In this document: piece by piece, positions 59,723-62,238 of the stretch
Numbering within the stretch: the stretch's first letter is position 1
Layout of the letters: the number at the start of each line of letters is the position of its first letter
Source: Crambe crambe
Taxonomy: Eukaryota > Porifera > Demospongiae > Poecilosclerida > Crambeidae
DNA: 64,000 nucleotides
Assembly: GCA_963924555.1 (NCBI GenBank)
Contig: OZ004582.1
Coordinates: 4,898,001-4,962,000, forward strand
Direction of reading: 5' to 3'
The notes under the pieces: model-generated
Told to the model about the DNA's origin: nothing
The model's input: only the letters and a program-made list of their open reading frames with translations
Databases searched by the model: none
Made by a program: the position numbers and the translations under genes

Positions 59723-60391
59723 TGGAACCCCTAAATGTGGACTCCCTGAAATGCAAAAACCTCTCTAATCAGGACACTTTTTCTTGTCCCAACTCAATAT
59801 AAATGTTAACCCCTGAAATAGGGACACCTCTCTAATCAAGACACTTTTCGCTGGTCACAAAGGTGTCCGCATTTAGAGGTTCCACTGTATTTATGCTAAA
59901 TAAAAAGCCTATGTATGGTTAGTCTGTACTTTTACCTGTAGCAGTTTCTGTGAATAAGCATCAAAACTATATGCTGCCTTCACTGCCTCCCACCAAGCTG
60001 CTTTAATTCATATCAGTGTAAAAGTGTTCTGCTTGGTTTAGGCAGTGATGTAGATTGAAGGCAGCATAGTTTTGATGTTTGTTCACAGAAGTGCTACAGG
60101 TAAAAGTATAGACTAACTCTACATGGCCTTTTCATTTAGCATAAATTATTTTGTCTGAGGGGTGGATTCTATGAGGGTTATTCTATATGCAAAGTCCCTC
60201 CCCAGAGGGATTAAGTGATTTAGAATCATCATACTTCATTATAGGCACTTTAAAACTTCATTTTGCCATCGTATTACTTGCTACCACTACTGCCAAAAAT
60301 TAAATGACACTGAATTTAATGTTAATTAAGGTGGGCATTTTTTTCACACATGTAGGCTGAAGGAATGAAGTCTACGAAGCAAGACAACAAG
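19598..60391 (+). CDS. Single-pass receptor: signal peptide, Ig-like, FN3, TM, SH3-like/coiled-coil tail
   Basis: Fifteen exons with GT-AG borders: 19598-19673, 27067-27363, 40178-40495, 40798-40865, 41081-41116, 41261-41290, 41588-41623, 42597-42888, 42952-42995, 44968-45006, 50446-50625, 51251-51292, 57108-57378, 57434-57468, 60356-60391. Lengths sum to 1,800 nt, 600 codons with no stop. All extracellular exons are joined in phase 1 and the cytoplasmic ones in phase 0, except a phase-1 joint inside each SH3-like cassette. Order: signal peptide, Ig-like domain, FN3 domain, transmembrane helix, short repeat microexons, SH3-like domain, coiled coil, second SH3-like cassette. It probably continues to the right, since the last exon ends at a GTATAA donor. 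Large introns hold most transposons of this window. No kinase or death domain is visible here. Ligand and pathway unknown. Exon joining is by eye. Confidence 0.7.
19780..20057 (+). repeat. Degenerate minisatellite built on GGTCACAGAGAACACA
   Basis: About 280 bp of imperfect tandem copies of a GGTCACAGAGAACACA-like unit in intron 1. A longer unit ending AGCAGGACATA occurs twice; one copy is split by the MITE at 20,058. Confidence 0.7.
20058..20212. mobile_element. 155-bp hairpin MITE with ATA (or TA) duplication
   Basis: The ends AGCCCCGTTTACACG and CGTGTTTACAC-type complement are inverted copies. ATA flanks both sides. The neighbouring tandem repeat copy near 19,981 (GGACATAGAGACAAGCTG) shows the uninterrupted target. 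Confidence 0.65.
20270..20600 (+). repeat. Two diverged direct repeats of about 170 bp
   Basis: Segments starting near 20,298 and 20,470 share GTGACTTTGTAG, TTCTGTTCTTG and CTCTTGCTGC in the same order. No coding content. Confidence 0.5.
20660..21700. other. Intronic sequence, nothing recognised
   Basis: AT-rich intron-1 sequence of the receptor. Short open frames on both strands show no known motif or splice support. Confidence 0.4.
21713..21960 (+). repeat. Interspersed repeat copy, motif TTACATACCAAGTAGAAA
   Basis: Shares the head TTACATACCAAGTAGAAA and a body with GCGTTTCTTCCCTGAGTAC and GCCATCACAGATCTCTAAAG with copies near 27,788, 43,630 and 46,765. It continues into the end of another hairpin MITE family (CTAACCCTACATGGCAGCA), as seen whole at 49,920 and 59,890. 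No terminal repeats were defined. Confidence 0.65.
22346..23450 (-). pseudogene. Decayed DUF6589-type transposon protein
   Basis: Leftward frames, broken by several frame changes and stops, keep family-like motifs in the right order: LFNENKLNDMSYILDQFYD and PNGSALDFDDSRF (about 23,430-23,280), GDQMTVARICGVQALRETC (about 23,250), a middle piece with FKCTNHRNYAKEA (about 22,800), and a C-terminal piece QLKTVIRNMGANVKPETVQK (about 22,660-22,600). These resemble DUF6589 proteins, which are abundant transposon products in cnidarians and sponges. Intronic in the receptor, opposite strand. Not functional. Confidence 0.5.
23500..24740. other. No clear gene; possible further transposon debris
   Basis: Short frames on both strands (for example 24205-24411 on -) are not recognised and may be the start of the DUF6589 element. 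A/T runs near 23,600. Confidence 0.3.
24745..24975 (+). repeat. Dispersed repeat, inverted copy at 33,225-33,455
   Basis: About 230 bp match the reverse complement of 33,225-33,455, including CCCATTGGACTA, GAATACTTCC and CAGTATCATTTTA, with moderate divergence. No coding content. Confidence 0.65.
25381..25680 (+). repeat. Dispersed repeat, direct copy at 35,455-35,745
   Basis: Shares GTTTCTGCTCTTACATGCAC, CAGCCATTGCTCAGCAAAT and CCCCTAGCTACGT with the later copy, in the same order and orientation. A CAGCCATTGCTCAGCAAATG unit is doubled in this copy. Confidence 0.65.
25717..26098. mobile_element. 382-bp MITE with a tRNA-like internal segment
   Basis: The ends begin AGGTATGTGCAGGAA and continue GACTGAGCCAACCTTTGACC as inverted copies with one mismatch over about 36 bp. 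Inside, at about 25,934-25,995, lies a tRNA-like promoter: A box TAGCATATTGGTTAGTG and B box GGTTCGAATCCC. The acceptor stem does not pair, so this is a tRNA-derived fragment and not a gene. Confidence 0.65.
26200..26335 (+). pseudogene. RecQ-like helicase N-terminal fragment
   Basis: One frame reads FLEAIQEVGRRLGYSILK and, after a frame change, QIEAVSSFMKGQSLLIACS, the typical lead-in of RecQ-family helicases just before the ATP-binding loop. The loop itself is not seen. Such helicases are often carried by repeats in sponge and coral genomes. A short relic inside a receptor intron. Confidence 0.4.
26340..27066. other. Intronic sequence before the Ig-like exon
   Basis: No gene seen. Near 26,810 a GGAGTGAAGTAGGAATAGT motif recalls the MITE ends at 53,720. 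A G-rich run lies near 27,000. Confidence 0.4.
27067..27363 (+). CDS. Receptor exon 2: Ig-like domain
   Basis: About 99 residues. A first Cys pair region (ITVYCVGEG) is followed by VEWTSDL, a core Trp one strand later, and near the end DGVIICTDGSG gives the second core Cys. Three N-X-S/T sites (GNATG, VNVTT, INSSL) fit an extracellular place. Spacing fits the divergent Ig-like domains I recall in sponge surface proteins. Enters and leaves in phase 1, typical of shuffled extracellular modules. Confidence 0.6.
27788..27985 (+). repeat. Copy of the TTACATACCAAGTAGAAA repeat
   Basis: Same body as at 21,713, 43,630 and 46,765 (TTCTTCCCTGAGTAC, GCCATCACAGATCTCTAAAG), followed by the TTTGTTTTTGACTGCGCATC extension also present in the later copies. 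Confidence 0.65.
27994..28068. repeat. GA microsatellite
   Basis: About 37 GA units without interruption. Confidence 0.95.
28098..28456. mobile_element. 359-bp MITE related to the DDE transposon at 14,190
   Basis: Ends begin GGCCACACCAATTAGA and GGCCATACCAATACGA, matching the ends of the 5.4-kb DDE element. TAA flanks both sides, a 3-bp duplication. The subterminal GGTAGGTAGG also recurs in the large element. Probably a deletion derivative or cross-mobilised relative. Confidence 0.6.
28460..29700. other. Intronic repeats, no gene recognised
   Basis: The leftward frame 29156-28833 is Ser-rich and unlike known proteins. The segments around 29,100 and 29,400 are partial copies of one another (CTGTCTGTGTTTTCTT, GTACTGAGATGGGAA), and the latter motif recurs at about 47,390. 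A 32-base poly-A run lies near 29,720. Confidence 0.4.
29755..30545 (-). mobile_element. Crypton-related deletion derivative
   Basis: Its low-coordinate end matches the reverse complement of the 3' end of the Crypton-type element at 56,325-56,372 (GTTAGAAACACTGTAAAACC). Its high-coordinate end (30,374-30,545) is a hairpin with TTAGAC borders like the left end of that element. In between, a start MAELDDFFPSFNDFLP at 30,330 reads leftwards and may be a gene start; the rest of the recombinase is absent. Confidence 0.4.
30546..31600. other. Intronic sequence, nothing recognised
   Basis: AT-rich; no frame with splice support. Confidence 0.4.
31617..31835. mobile_element. 219-bp hairpin MITE
   Basis: Ends beginning TACAGTTGATTTCACTTC are inverted copies for about 35 bp. 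The last 20 or so bases (CATGTGAAGTGAAATCAACT) are repeated once directly after the right end. Confidence 0.7.
31886..31993. mobile_element. Short hairpin MITE
   Basis: Ends with GGAGTTCCACTATTTTAGGA and its near-complement, closing on GACCTTCCAGCT/AGCTGGAAGGTC. Confidence 0.6.
32688..32800. mobile_element. 113-bp hairpin MITE
   Basis: GTTAGAACACGGTAGT at the left and its reverse complement at the right, with TGATTATGGCCA/TGGCCATAATCA in the stem. Confidence 0.7.
32806..33100 (-). repeat. Inverted copy of the Crypton 3' non-coding region
   Basis: The segment is the near reverse complement of about 56,140-56,330 (GATCACCAAGGAGATGT, TTGTGTTTTGTATAAGTAAA). No recombinase frame remains here. 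The leftward frame 33203-32796 runs through it and is not recognised. Confidence 0.6.
33225..33455 (-). repeat. Dispersed repeat, inverted copy of 24,745-24,975
   Basis: See the partner copy; shared blocks include CCAATGGGGCA and TCTTCAAGTTAGGAGTTGCT in reverse complement order. Confidence 0.65.
33817..34933 (-). pseudogene. P-element superfamily transposase remnant
   Basis: Leftward exons: 34933-34517 has FSNLEFPYAQFPTTGAVGH, VMVIMCDGASTNRKMHREL (catalytic Asp region) and DVPHLIKTTHNCWSN; a middle piece near 34,310-34,150 (ISWTHIQDLYHKS, LNSYSRMRVSLAAQV); and 33999-33817 has SSTVANALSYYSL and FDKFFDCLNVR. This order matches P-element/THAP9-type transposases. The N-terminal THAP domain and C-terminal end are not seen. 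Lies in the receptor intron between Ig-like and FN3 exons, opposite strand. Confidence 0.65.
34080..34113. repeat. GA microsatellite
   Basis: GA repeated about 16 times inside the P-element remnant's introns. Confidence 0.9.
35040..35330. mobile_element. Partial copy of the 53,720 MITE family
   Basis: Contains TACTATTCCTACTTCACTC near the left and CATCCCTACTTCACATTTTT plus GAAATTTTTTGC at the right, as in the full element at 53,720-54,028. Confidence 0.45.
35455..35745 (+). repeat. Dispersed repeat, direct copy of 25,381-25,680
   Basis: Same block order as its partner, after a TTTCTACTTGGTATGC border. Confidence 0.65.
35990..36172 (-). pseudogene. Unidentified exon-like frame
   Basis: Sixty codons with the stretch LPENKLSEIIYLSMGSTLIE and a GTAACT donor after the last codon. 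It abuts the hAT insertion at 36,193. The frame 39668-39477 on the same strand, beyond the hAT, may belong to the same old gene or transposon. No family recognised. Confidence 0.25.
36193..38853 (+). mobile_element. hAT transposon with 8-bp target duplication
   Basis: A 2,661-bp element. Ends CAGTGTGCAATAT are inverted copies, and the CAGTG start is typical of hAT. The flanks TTGACTGA (36185-36192) and TTGACTGC (38854-38861) are an 8-bp duplication with one mismatch. It holds a nearly whole transposase frame, so inactivation looks recent. Inserted in the receptor intron before the FN3 exon. Confidence 0.85.
36462..38691 (+). pseudogene. hAT transposase, two breaks
   Basis: Three long consecutive frames. 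The N-terminus has a Cys/His zinc-finger-like region (LRCSVCSKFES to DHANSDQHLHA). The centre has LLLDGSTDCGN and LVGFGTDG, as expected for the RNase-H core, and WQWCLAHRIELSLKDAF. The C-terminus has the hAT dimerisation block LFSLPASNGKLERVFSQLN followed by an acidic Ser-rich tail. A break at about 37,300, just after GTDG, probably includes a small deletion; a one-base frame change lies near 38,070. The first frame has no ATG, only TTG at 36462, and is open back to 36,427 or so, so a first exon may lie upstream. It resembles the ZNF862-like group of hAT-derived proteins. Confidence 0.75.
38862..40160. other. Intronic sequence before the FN3 exon
   Basis: No clear gene. The leftward frame 39668-39477 (TRKCGLTTGIFRSLFIGLIY) might be transposon debris. 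A TTTCTATTTGGTATGTAGAA border of the common dispersed repeat lies near 40,010. Confidence 0.35.
40178..40495 (+). CDS. Receptor exon 3: fibronectin type III domain
   Basis: About 106 residues in phase 1 at both ends. FN3 landmarks: YVILSWDKP (first core Trp), FRNYIITIRS (Tyr of strand C), TTFVNGAFDRRTNYSFALV (the L/Y core and NYSF strand F), then CEQSESVPF. After the domain comes a short Pro/Gly/Thr repeat (PGLT twice) before the membrane exon. Confidence 0.75.
40798..40865 (+). CDS. Receptor exon 4: transmembrane helix
   Basis: Encodes GSIAAIVIAIVMSAVILILI plus two residues, an uninterrupted hydrophobic span of about 22 residues. It enters in phase 1 and leaves in phase 0, the change from extracellular to cytoplasmic exon phase. 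The next microexon starts VCRYRPVRNKIH, a basic stop-transfer stretch. Confidence 0.75.
41081..41116 (+). CDS. Receptor exon 5: basic juxtamembrane microexon
   Basis: Twelve codons, VCRYRPVRNKIH, between an AACAG acceptor and a GTAAGA donor, phase 0. Confidence 0.6.
41261..41290 (+). CDS. Receptor exon 6: repeat microexon A
   Basis: Ten codons, ALFSAYSLPL, CCCCCACAG acceptor and GTAAGT donor. Its flanking introns (GCCTCTATTATCTTTTGTAT after the donor, TTTGCTATACC before the acceptor) are repeated around the exons at 41,588 and 44,968, so these are duplicated exons. Confidence 0.6.
41459..41480. repeat. Poly-G tract
   Basis: About 22 G in a row within a receptor intron. Confidence 0.9.
41588..41623 (+). 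CDS. Receptor exon 7: repeat microexon B
   Basis: Twelve codons, DEPPLSVHSLPL; shares the SLPL ending and both intron flanks with exon 6. Confidence 0.6.
42597..42888 (+). CDS. Receptor exon 8: SH3-like domain, copy 1
   Basis: About 97 residues. After LRREDFKNDEDYGECIKLH comes LRPNMIVRALRDYESVVKGD, then IGVCKQ, QFKWIKAGG and YWYMVEIL, ending acidic (SDDEDES). The pattern of a leading glycine/asparagine turn, a charged loop, GDIG and a W...W...VEI end is what I expect of the SH3-like repeats of Mind bomb or HERC2-type ubiquitin ligases. Acceptor TACCAG, phase-1 donor GTATGA. Copy 2 is at 57,108. Domain identity is moderately sure. Confidence 0.6.
42952..42995 (+). CDS. Receptor exon 9: tail of SH3-like cassette 1
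   Basis: Encodes LGNEEKSEASKKVS after a phase-1 joint. Its partner at 57,434 reads HEESKVSQQVP, with the same borders and phase. Confidence 0.6.
43355..43985 (+). repeat. Segmental duplicate of 46,500-47,110
   Basis: Shares TTTTTTGTCATTACCCTGTG-like blocks, a TTTCATGCATGCG block, the interspersed TTACATA repeat (43,630-43,810), and GCTTTCTCCTGTAGTGGCAAG with the later segment, in the same order. Intronic. Confidence 0.7.
44115..44315. mobile_element. 201-bp MITE with TA duplication
   Basis: Ends AGGTAAAGCGGGGCTATT are inverted copies with few differences, flanked by TA on both sides (44113-44114, 44316-44317). Confidence 0.8.
44968..45006 (+). CDS. Receptor exon 10: repeat microexon C
   Basis: Thirteen codons, AESSLLMTDRSDQ, phase 0, CCCCCCACAG acceptor and GTAAGT donor, with the same intron flanks as exons 6 and 7. 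Confidence 0.55.
45065..45295. mobile_element. 231-bp hairpin MITE, long stem
   Basis: Arms of about 95 bp, including AAGTAAGGAAACAAGGGAGG and GCATATTCAGCCAACAATCC, are inverted near-identical copies. Confidence 0.8.
45590..45960 (+). repeat. Dispersed repeat, also at 51,795-52,715
   Basis: Shares TTTGTAGTAGGCT, CTGGATAATCATTCA and GTCATCCCTAC...AGAGAGAGCTAC with the later copy, but lacks the 557-bp insert found there. Confidence 0.7.
46500..47110 (+). repeat. Segmental duplicate of 43,355-43,985
   Basis: See partner. The segment just before it (45,945-46,260) also copies 44,590-44,860, so the duplication is compound and contains rearranged blocks. Confidence 0.7.
47536..47760 (-). pseudogene. 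Transposase C-terminal fragment
   Basis: Leftward frame with FLLSSNKDDLFLLSKRFSQD followed by a degenerate rest. The FSQD(P)LE-type motif occurs near the C-terminus of P-element-like and related transposases of corals and sponges. Too short to assign. Confidence 0.35.
47761..49900. other. Intronic sequence, nothing recognised
   Basis: No gene is supported in this 2.1-kb stretch. The leftward frame 49788-49585 is low-complexity at its end (Met run) and has no splice or homology support. Confidence 0.4.
49920..50210. mobile_element. Hairpin MITE, copy 1 of the GCTAAATAAAAAGGCC family
   Basis: Left arm with ATGCTAAATAAAAAGGCCAT and AGTCTGTACTTTAACAG; right arm its near-complement. A second copy lies at 59,890-60,150 and an end fragment near 21,880. 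Confidence 0.75.
50446..50625 (+). CDS. Receptor exon 11: coiled coil
   Basis: Sixty codons, phase 0. Dense in Glu, Lys, Arg and Leu/Ile/Tyr at heptad spacing (for example LESIERLEMEKEYYKRKMEE), so a coiled coil for oligomerisation or partner binding is likely. TACAG acceptor, GTGAGT donor. Confidence 0.65.
51251..51292 (+). CDS. Receptor exon 12: ADPEGMKSTEQDNK microexon
   Basis: Fourteen codons, phase 0, after CATGTAG. Near-copy at 60,356 (AEGMKSTKQDNK) with the same upstream intron sequence. Confidence 0.6.
51381..52790. mobile_element. 1,410-bp hAT-like non-autonomous element, 8-bp duplication
   Basis: Ends with GGGAGAAAAAGCGGAATGGC and GGAAATGGCGGAATCCAAGG are inverted copies. GTGTAAGG flanks both sides (51373-51380 and 52791-52798). 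It contains the dispersed repeat and the nested 557-bp insert. The short frame at 51,526 is not recognised. Confidence 0.75.
52085..52641. mobile_element. 557-bp element with TA duplication, nested in the hAT-like element
   Basis: Ends CC(A/G)TAAATCGGGAAATTTTCGC are inverted copies flanked by TA. The uninserted target is seen in the paralogous repeat near 45,877. Confidence 0.75.
52800..53719. other. Intronic sequence, nothing recognised
   Basis: A GTGAGAAGGTG-type short direct repeat near 53,290-53,335; no gene. Confidence 0.4.
53720..54028. mobile_element. 309-bp MITE, motif AGTGAAGTAGGGATAGCC
   Basis: Ends GAGCGCAAAAAATT and the adjoining AATAAAAAGTGAAGTAGGGA, continuing to a GCTGCATTA.TACTATTCC block, are inverted copies over about 80 bp. 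Confidence 0.75.
54464..56372 (+). mobile_element. Crypton-type (tyrosine recombinase) element
   Basis: Starts with a 150-bp imperfect hairpin (54,464-54,610; TAAGTTATTTAGAC/GTCTAAATAACTTA) and ends near AGTTAGAAACACTGTAAAACC, which also ends the derivative at 29,755. The body carries the recombinase gene. No ordinary terminal inverted repeats, as expected of Cryptons. Exact ends and target duplication were not settled. Confidence 0.55.
54873..56106 (+). pseudogene. Crypton-type tyrosine recombinase (DUF3504/ZMYM-like), broken
   Basis: An exon from about 54,873 (after CAGCAG) runs in frame through MSNEKVIEAQKKAIPKKTR at 54,959. The N-terminal part has WITKFVLEVQKVNGGVKYQP and the conserved LGDHSPQSLLNTIIYMND. 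After a frame change near 55,530 come LLYTEDISKNCSGGIKGRK and YANIDNLSRCFIRLFKLYLS. The C-terminal catalytic part is in another frame: FKTNHSLRATAATRLYSSGI holds the H-x-x-R box, and the nucleophile Tyr is in MRSYKRTSSDQQEAV. This matches Crypton-derived KCL/ZMYM-type DUF3504 proteins. Several frame changes make it a relic, though an intron near 55,520 (GTGAGA donor) could account for one. Confidence 0.65.
56447..56618. mobile_element. 172-bp MITE, CACTGCAAAAAC ends, TA duplication
   Basis: CACTGCAAAAACGAAATTG and its near-complement, then TTATTTTAA, with TA outside each end. Confidence 0.8.
57108..57378 (+). CDS. Receptor exon 13: SH3-like domain, copy 2
   Basis: About 90 residues, parallel to exon 8 along its whole length: YLRREDFNNDQNYGNYIELV, LRPNMLVRALCDYDESVIEG, DIGVFKQ, QFKWIRAGK, WHMVEIF and an acidic end. 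Same borders and phases as copy 1, and the upstream intron (GCCTGGGTA, ATCACTCTTGAA) is also shared, so a genomic cassette was duplicated. Confidence 0.6.
57434..57468 (+). CDS. Receptor exon 14: tail of SH3-like cassette 2
   Basis: HEESKVSQQVP after a phase-1 joint; partner of exon 9. Confidence 0.55.
58124..58590 (-). pseudogene. DIRS-like retroelement fossil, gag-like fragment
   Basis: Leftward coding-like sequence, acidic start MEDSEEEQMDYSELPVYPDS and an end with IVPATTKAADKDLA, recalls the gag-like region of DIRS-type (tyrosine recombinase) retroelements of invertebrates. Only this piece is present, so it is a broken fragment. Family call is tentative; age cannot be judged. Confidence 0.3.
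58721..58914. mobile_element. 194-bp hairpin MITE
   Basis: ATTTATTCTAATAAATGAAG and GTGATGTAGGGATGACTAGT followed by TAACTGGTCAAAAAA form inverted arms of about 60 bp. Confidence 0.8.
58915..59681. other. Intronic sequence, possible short exons not supported
   Basis: Short open frames on both strands, for example a leftward ATG frame near 59,564 reaching a GTAAGT donor (MYGKKLQALETSTENIYQLQ), but no partner exon was found. Confidence 0.3.
59682..59719. repeat. TA microsatellite
   Basis: About 19 TA units, directly bordering the Tigger-like MITE. Confidence 0.95.
59720..59887. mobile_element. 168-bp pogo/Tigger-like MITE with TA duplication
   Basis: CAGTGGAACC(C)CTAAATG ends inverted, TA outside both. 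Internal inverted copies of GGACAC(C/T)TTT. Partial relatives carry the same CAGTGGAACC head near 9,635, 9,953, 10,902, 11,504 and 34,020. Confidence 0.8.
59890..60150. mobile_element. Hairpin MITE, copy 2 of the GCTAAATAAAAAGGCC family
   Basis: Same arms as 49,920-50,210 with several small differences; starts within a few bases of the Tigger-like MITE's right end. Confidence 0.75.
60356..60391 (+). CDS. Receptor exon 15: AEGMKSTKQDNK microexon
   Basis: Twelve codons, phase 0, TGTAG acceptor, GTATAA donor. Duplicate of exon 12. The last exon of the receptor that I can identify here. Confidence 0.55.
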
Positions 60392-61700
60392 GTATAATAC
60401 TAGCTATAGGTAGTTTAATCTCTCTCCCATACTAAAATTTAACCTGATATGTTTTTCATTGTTACTGACCAATGAGAATGGGATTACATTTTTTTTTTCA
60501 CTACTAAGTGTGACAAAAGTGAAATAGGGTACTTACTGGTCAAAGCAGAGGTGTTGATATAGCAAATTTAATATTTGACATACTGAGCATGCACAATCTT
60601 CCTGACATTGTCTATTTTCATTGTCGGCAAGAGTGAAAAGAATGCAAAAAATGATTGCTAGAGTGAAAACAACAATGTGCAGCTGGCTGGCTTAGACGAA
60701 AAGACAACAAGCTTCTCTAGTTGCGCTGCCCAGGCCATGTTGTATGCTAACAAGCATGAATAGAGCTTATTGATATCAGTAACTCAGATTTCAATTTTGC
60801 TCCATGAATGCCTCGAACAAAAATGTAAAAAAGAGAACATATATATTCACTAAGACTAGTTTGTTAACATGAAGTGATAATACCAGTTGTAAAGAACACT
60901 GCATTTATTATACTGTAGTCTAAGAGTATTATATAAATATTCATACAGCATTGTAACCATATGCTACGTACAGGATATAGTTTAGAAGTTGGTAAGTTGC
61001 TACCATATTCCCCTGACCACAACTGTCAGTGGGTACTCCTGACAATTCTGCTAGCAGCATTTCCAGGGTTGGATCTCTCACAGTTGTACTAACAGTTACA
61101 GGAATGTGATAAGGTATCACCATATGGTTCCCTTACATCCAAAAGGCCTTGAGTCAACATGATAGCCACTGCACAGAAGCAAAGTTTGTTTCTCTATGGG
61201 AATACCATGCAAGCTGTATCCATATTGTTTGAGAGTATCCTTACGATCTGTCCTGTTTCGCTATAAGCATGTCCTGTATATAGAAGGAAACATTACAAAT
61301 AGATTGAGTGGCTAGCATTCTGTTTCTCTGGGTGTATACAGGCTGTTACAGAGGCTGTTGTGAGAAAGCAGTTGAAAACCCCTGCACACTGTTAACTTAT
61401 CAATGCCCAAGTTTGAGAGCTAAGACCCAGTCCTTCAGATTGCCATACAATTCTCCATTTCAAATCCTCACTGTAGGCATTAATGTGGTGAGACTCGCAA
61501 GATGTTGACATTATGACCTGATTGATTGCAGACCTGACCTATTGGTATAACTATGAAGTACATAGAGCATGTATGACGTTCTATGATATGCTTTCTTATC
61601 ATCCTTTATCGTCCTCACATAAATTTAGCGATCAGAAAATGTCATCAGTCTTATCTCCCATTTAGTATTGACATCATCTTTGGTATCGAACACGGACACT
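60392..61700. other. No recognised gene; dispersed duplicate
   Basis: 60,470-60,610 is a diverged copy of 57,500-57,640 (CTAAGTGTGA, AAAAGTGAAATAG, GGTCAAAGCAGAGGT). The leftward frame 61123-60941 (VRDPTLEMLLAELSGVPTDS) is not recognised and ends near no convincing splice site. Confidence 0.4.
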
Positions 61701-61704
61701 TACC

Positions 61705-61815
61705 TGCATGAATTGTTCAAAACGACGTATCCACTTTGGCCACTCATCTGGCTTAAAGATAAAGGTCTCAGGAGGTGCAACTTGATACCGTATAGCTGGA
61801 AATATTGACAGATTT
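61705..61815 (-). pseudogene. Ty3/Gypsy-like retroelement fossil, gag-like fragment
   Basis: A short leftward piece with APPETFIFKPDEWPKWIRRF resembles the N-terminal gag region of Ty3/Gypsy-type elements of marine invertebrates. Only this piece is present here; it is a broken fragment of unknown age. Confidence 0.35.
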
Positions 61816-61941
61816 TAATTTGACGCTTTGGTGGTTTAAGCATCATATTGCCAAAAATAAAACCTGTTGTGGTTTAATTAAGTTCGCGATATGTATGCAT
61901 GCACATATTGCATGCCATTTATTGCATGCAGCTGCCATACT

Positions 61942-62100
61942 ATGTCTCTGCTGAAGTATATTTTACTGAAGAAGGAGAATCCAGTCCTGCCTGATAAAGA
62001 CGTGTGTAGCTCTTTATCCTGTGAAGGTTTAAAGCTTGCTGGAGAGAAAGCCAAAGAATGTTTGGAAACTGATAGGCCTCCTTGGGGTAAATCAGAGTAG
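61942..62100 (+). pseudogene. Possible start of a transposon-encoded protein
   Basis: MSLLKYILLKKENPVLPDKD and a short rest recall the N-terminus (MxLLKYF...LPDP) of repetitive HTH proteins of invertebrate DNA transposons. Ends after 52 codons. Weak. Confidence 0.25.
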
Positions 62101-62238
62101 CACTTTGAACCCAGGCGCGTAGCTTAGTTGTTTCCTCGTTGCCCTTTTAGTTTGTGTGGGGGCAGGGCTGTGCACTGGAGATTGATCTAAAGGAGCCGAG
62201 CTTCGCATTCTGCACATGCACAGTCCGTGTGTAGCAAA

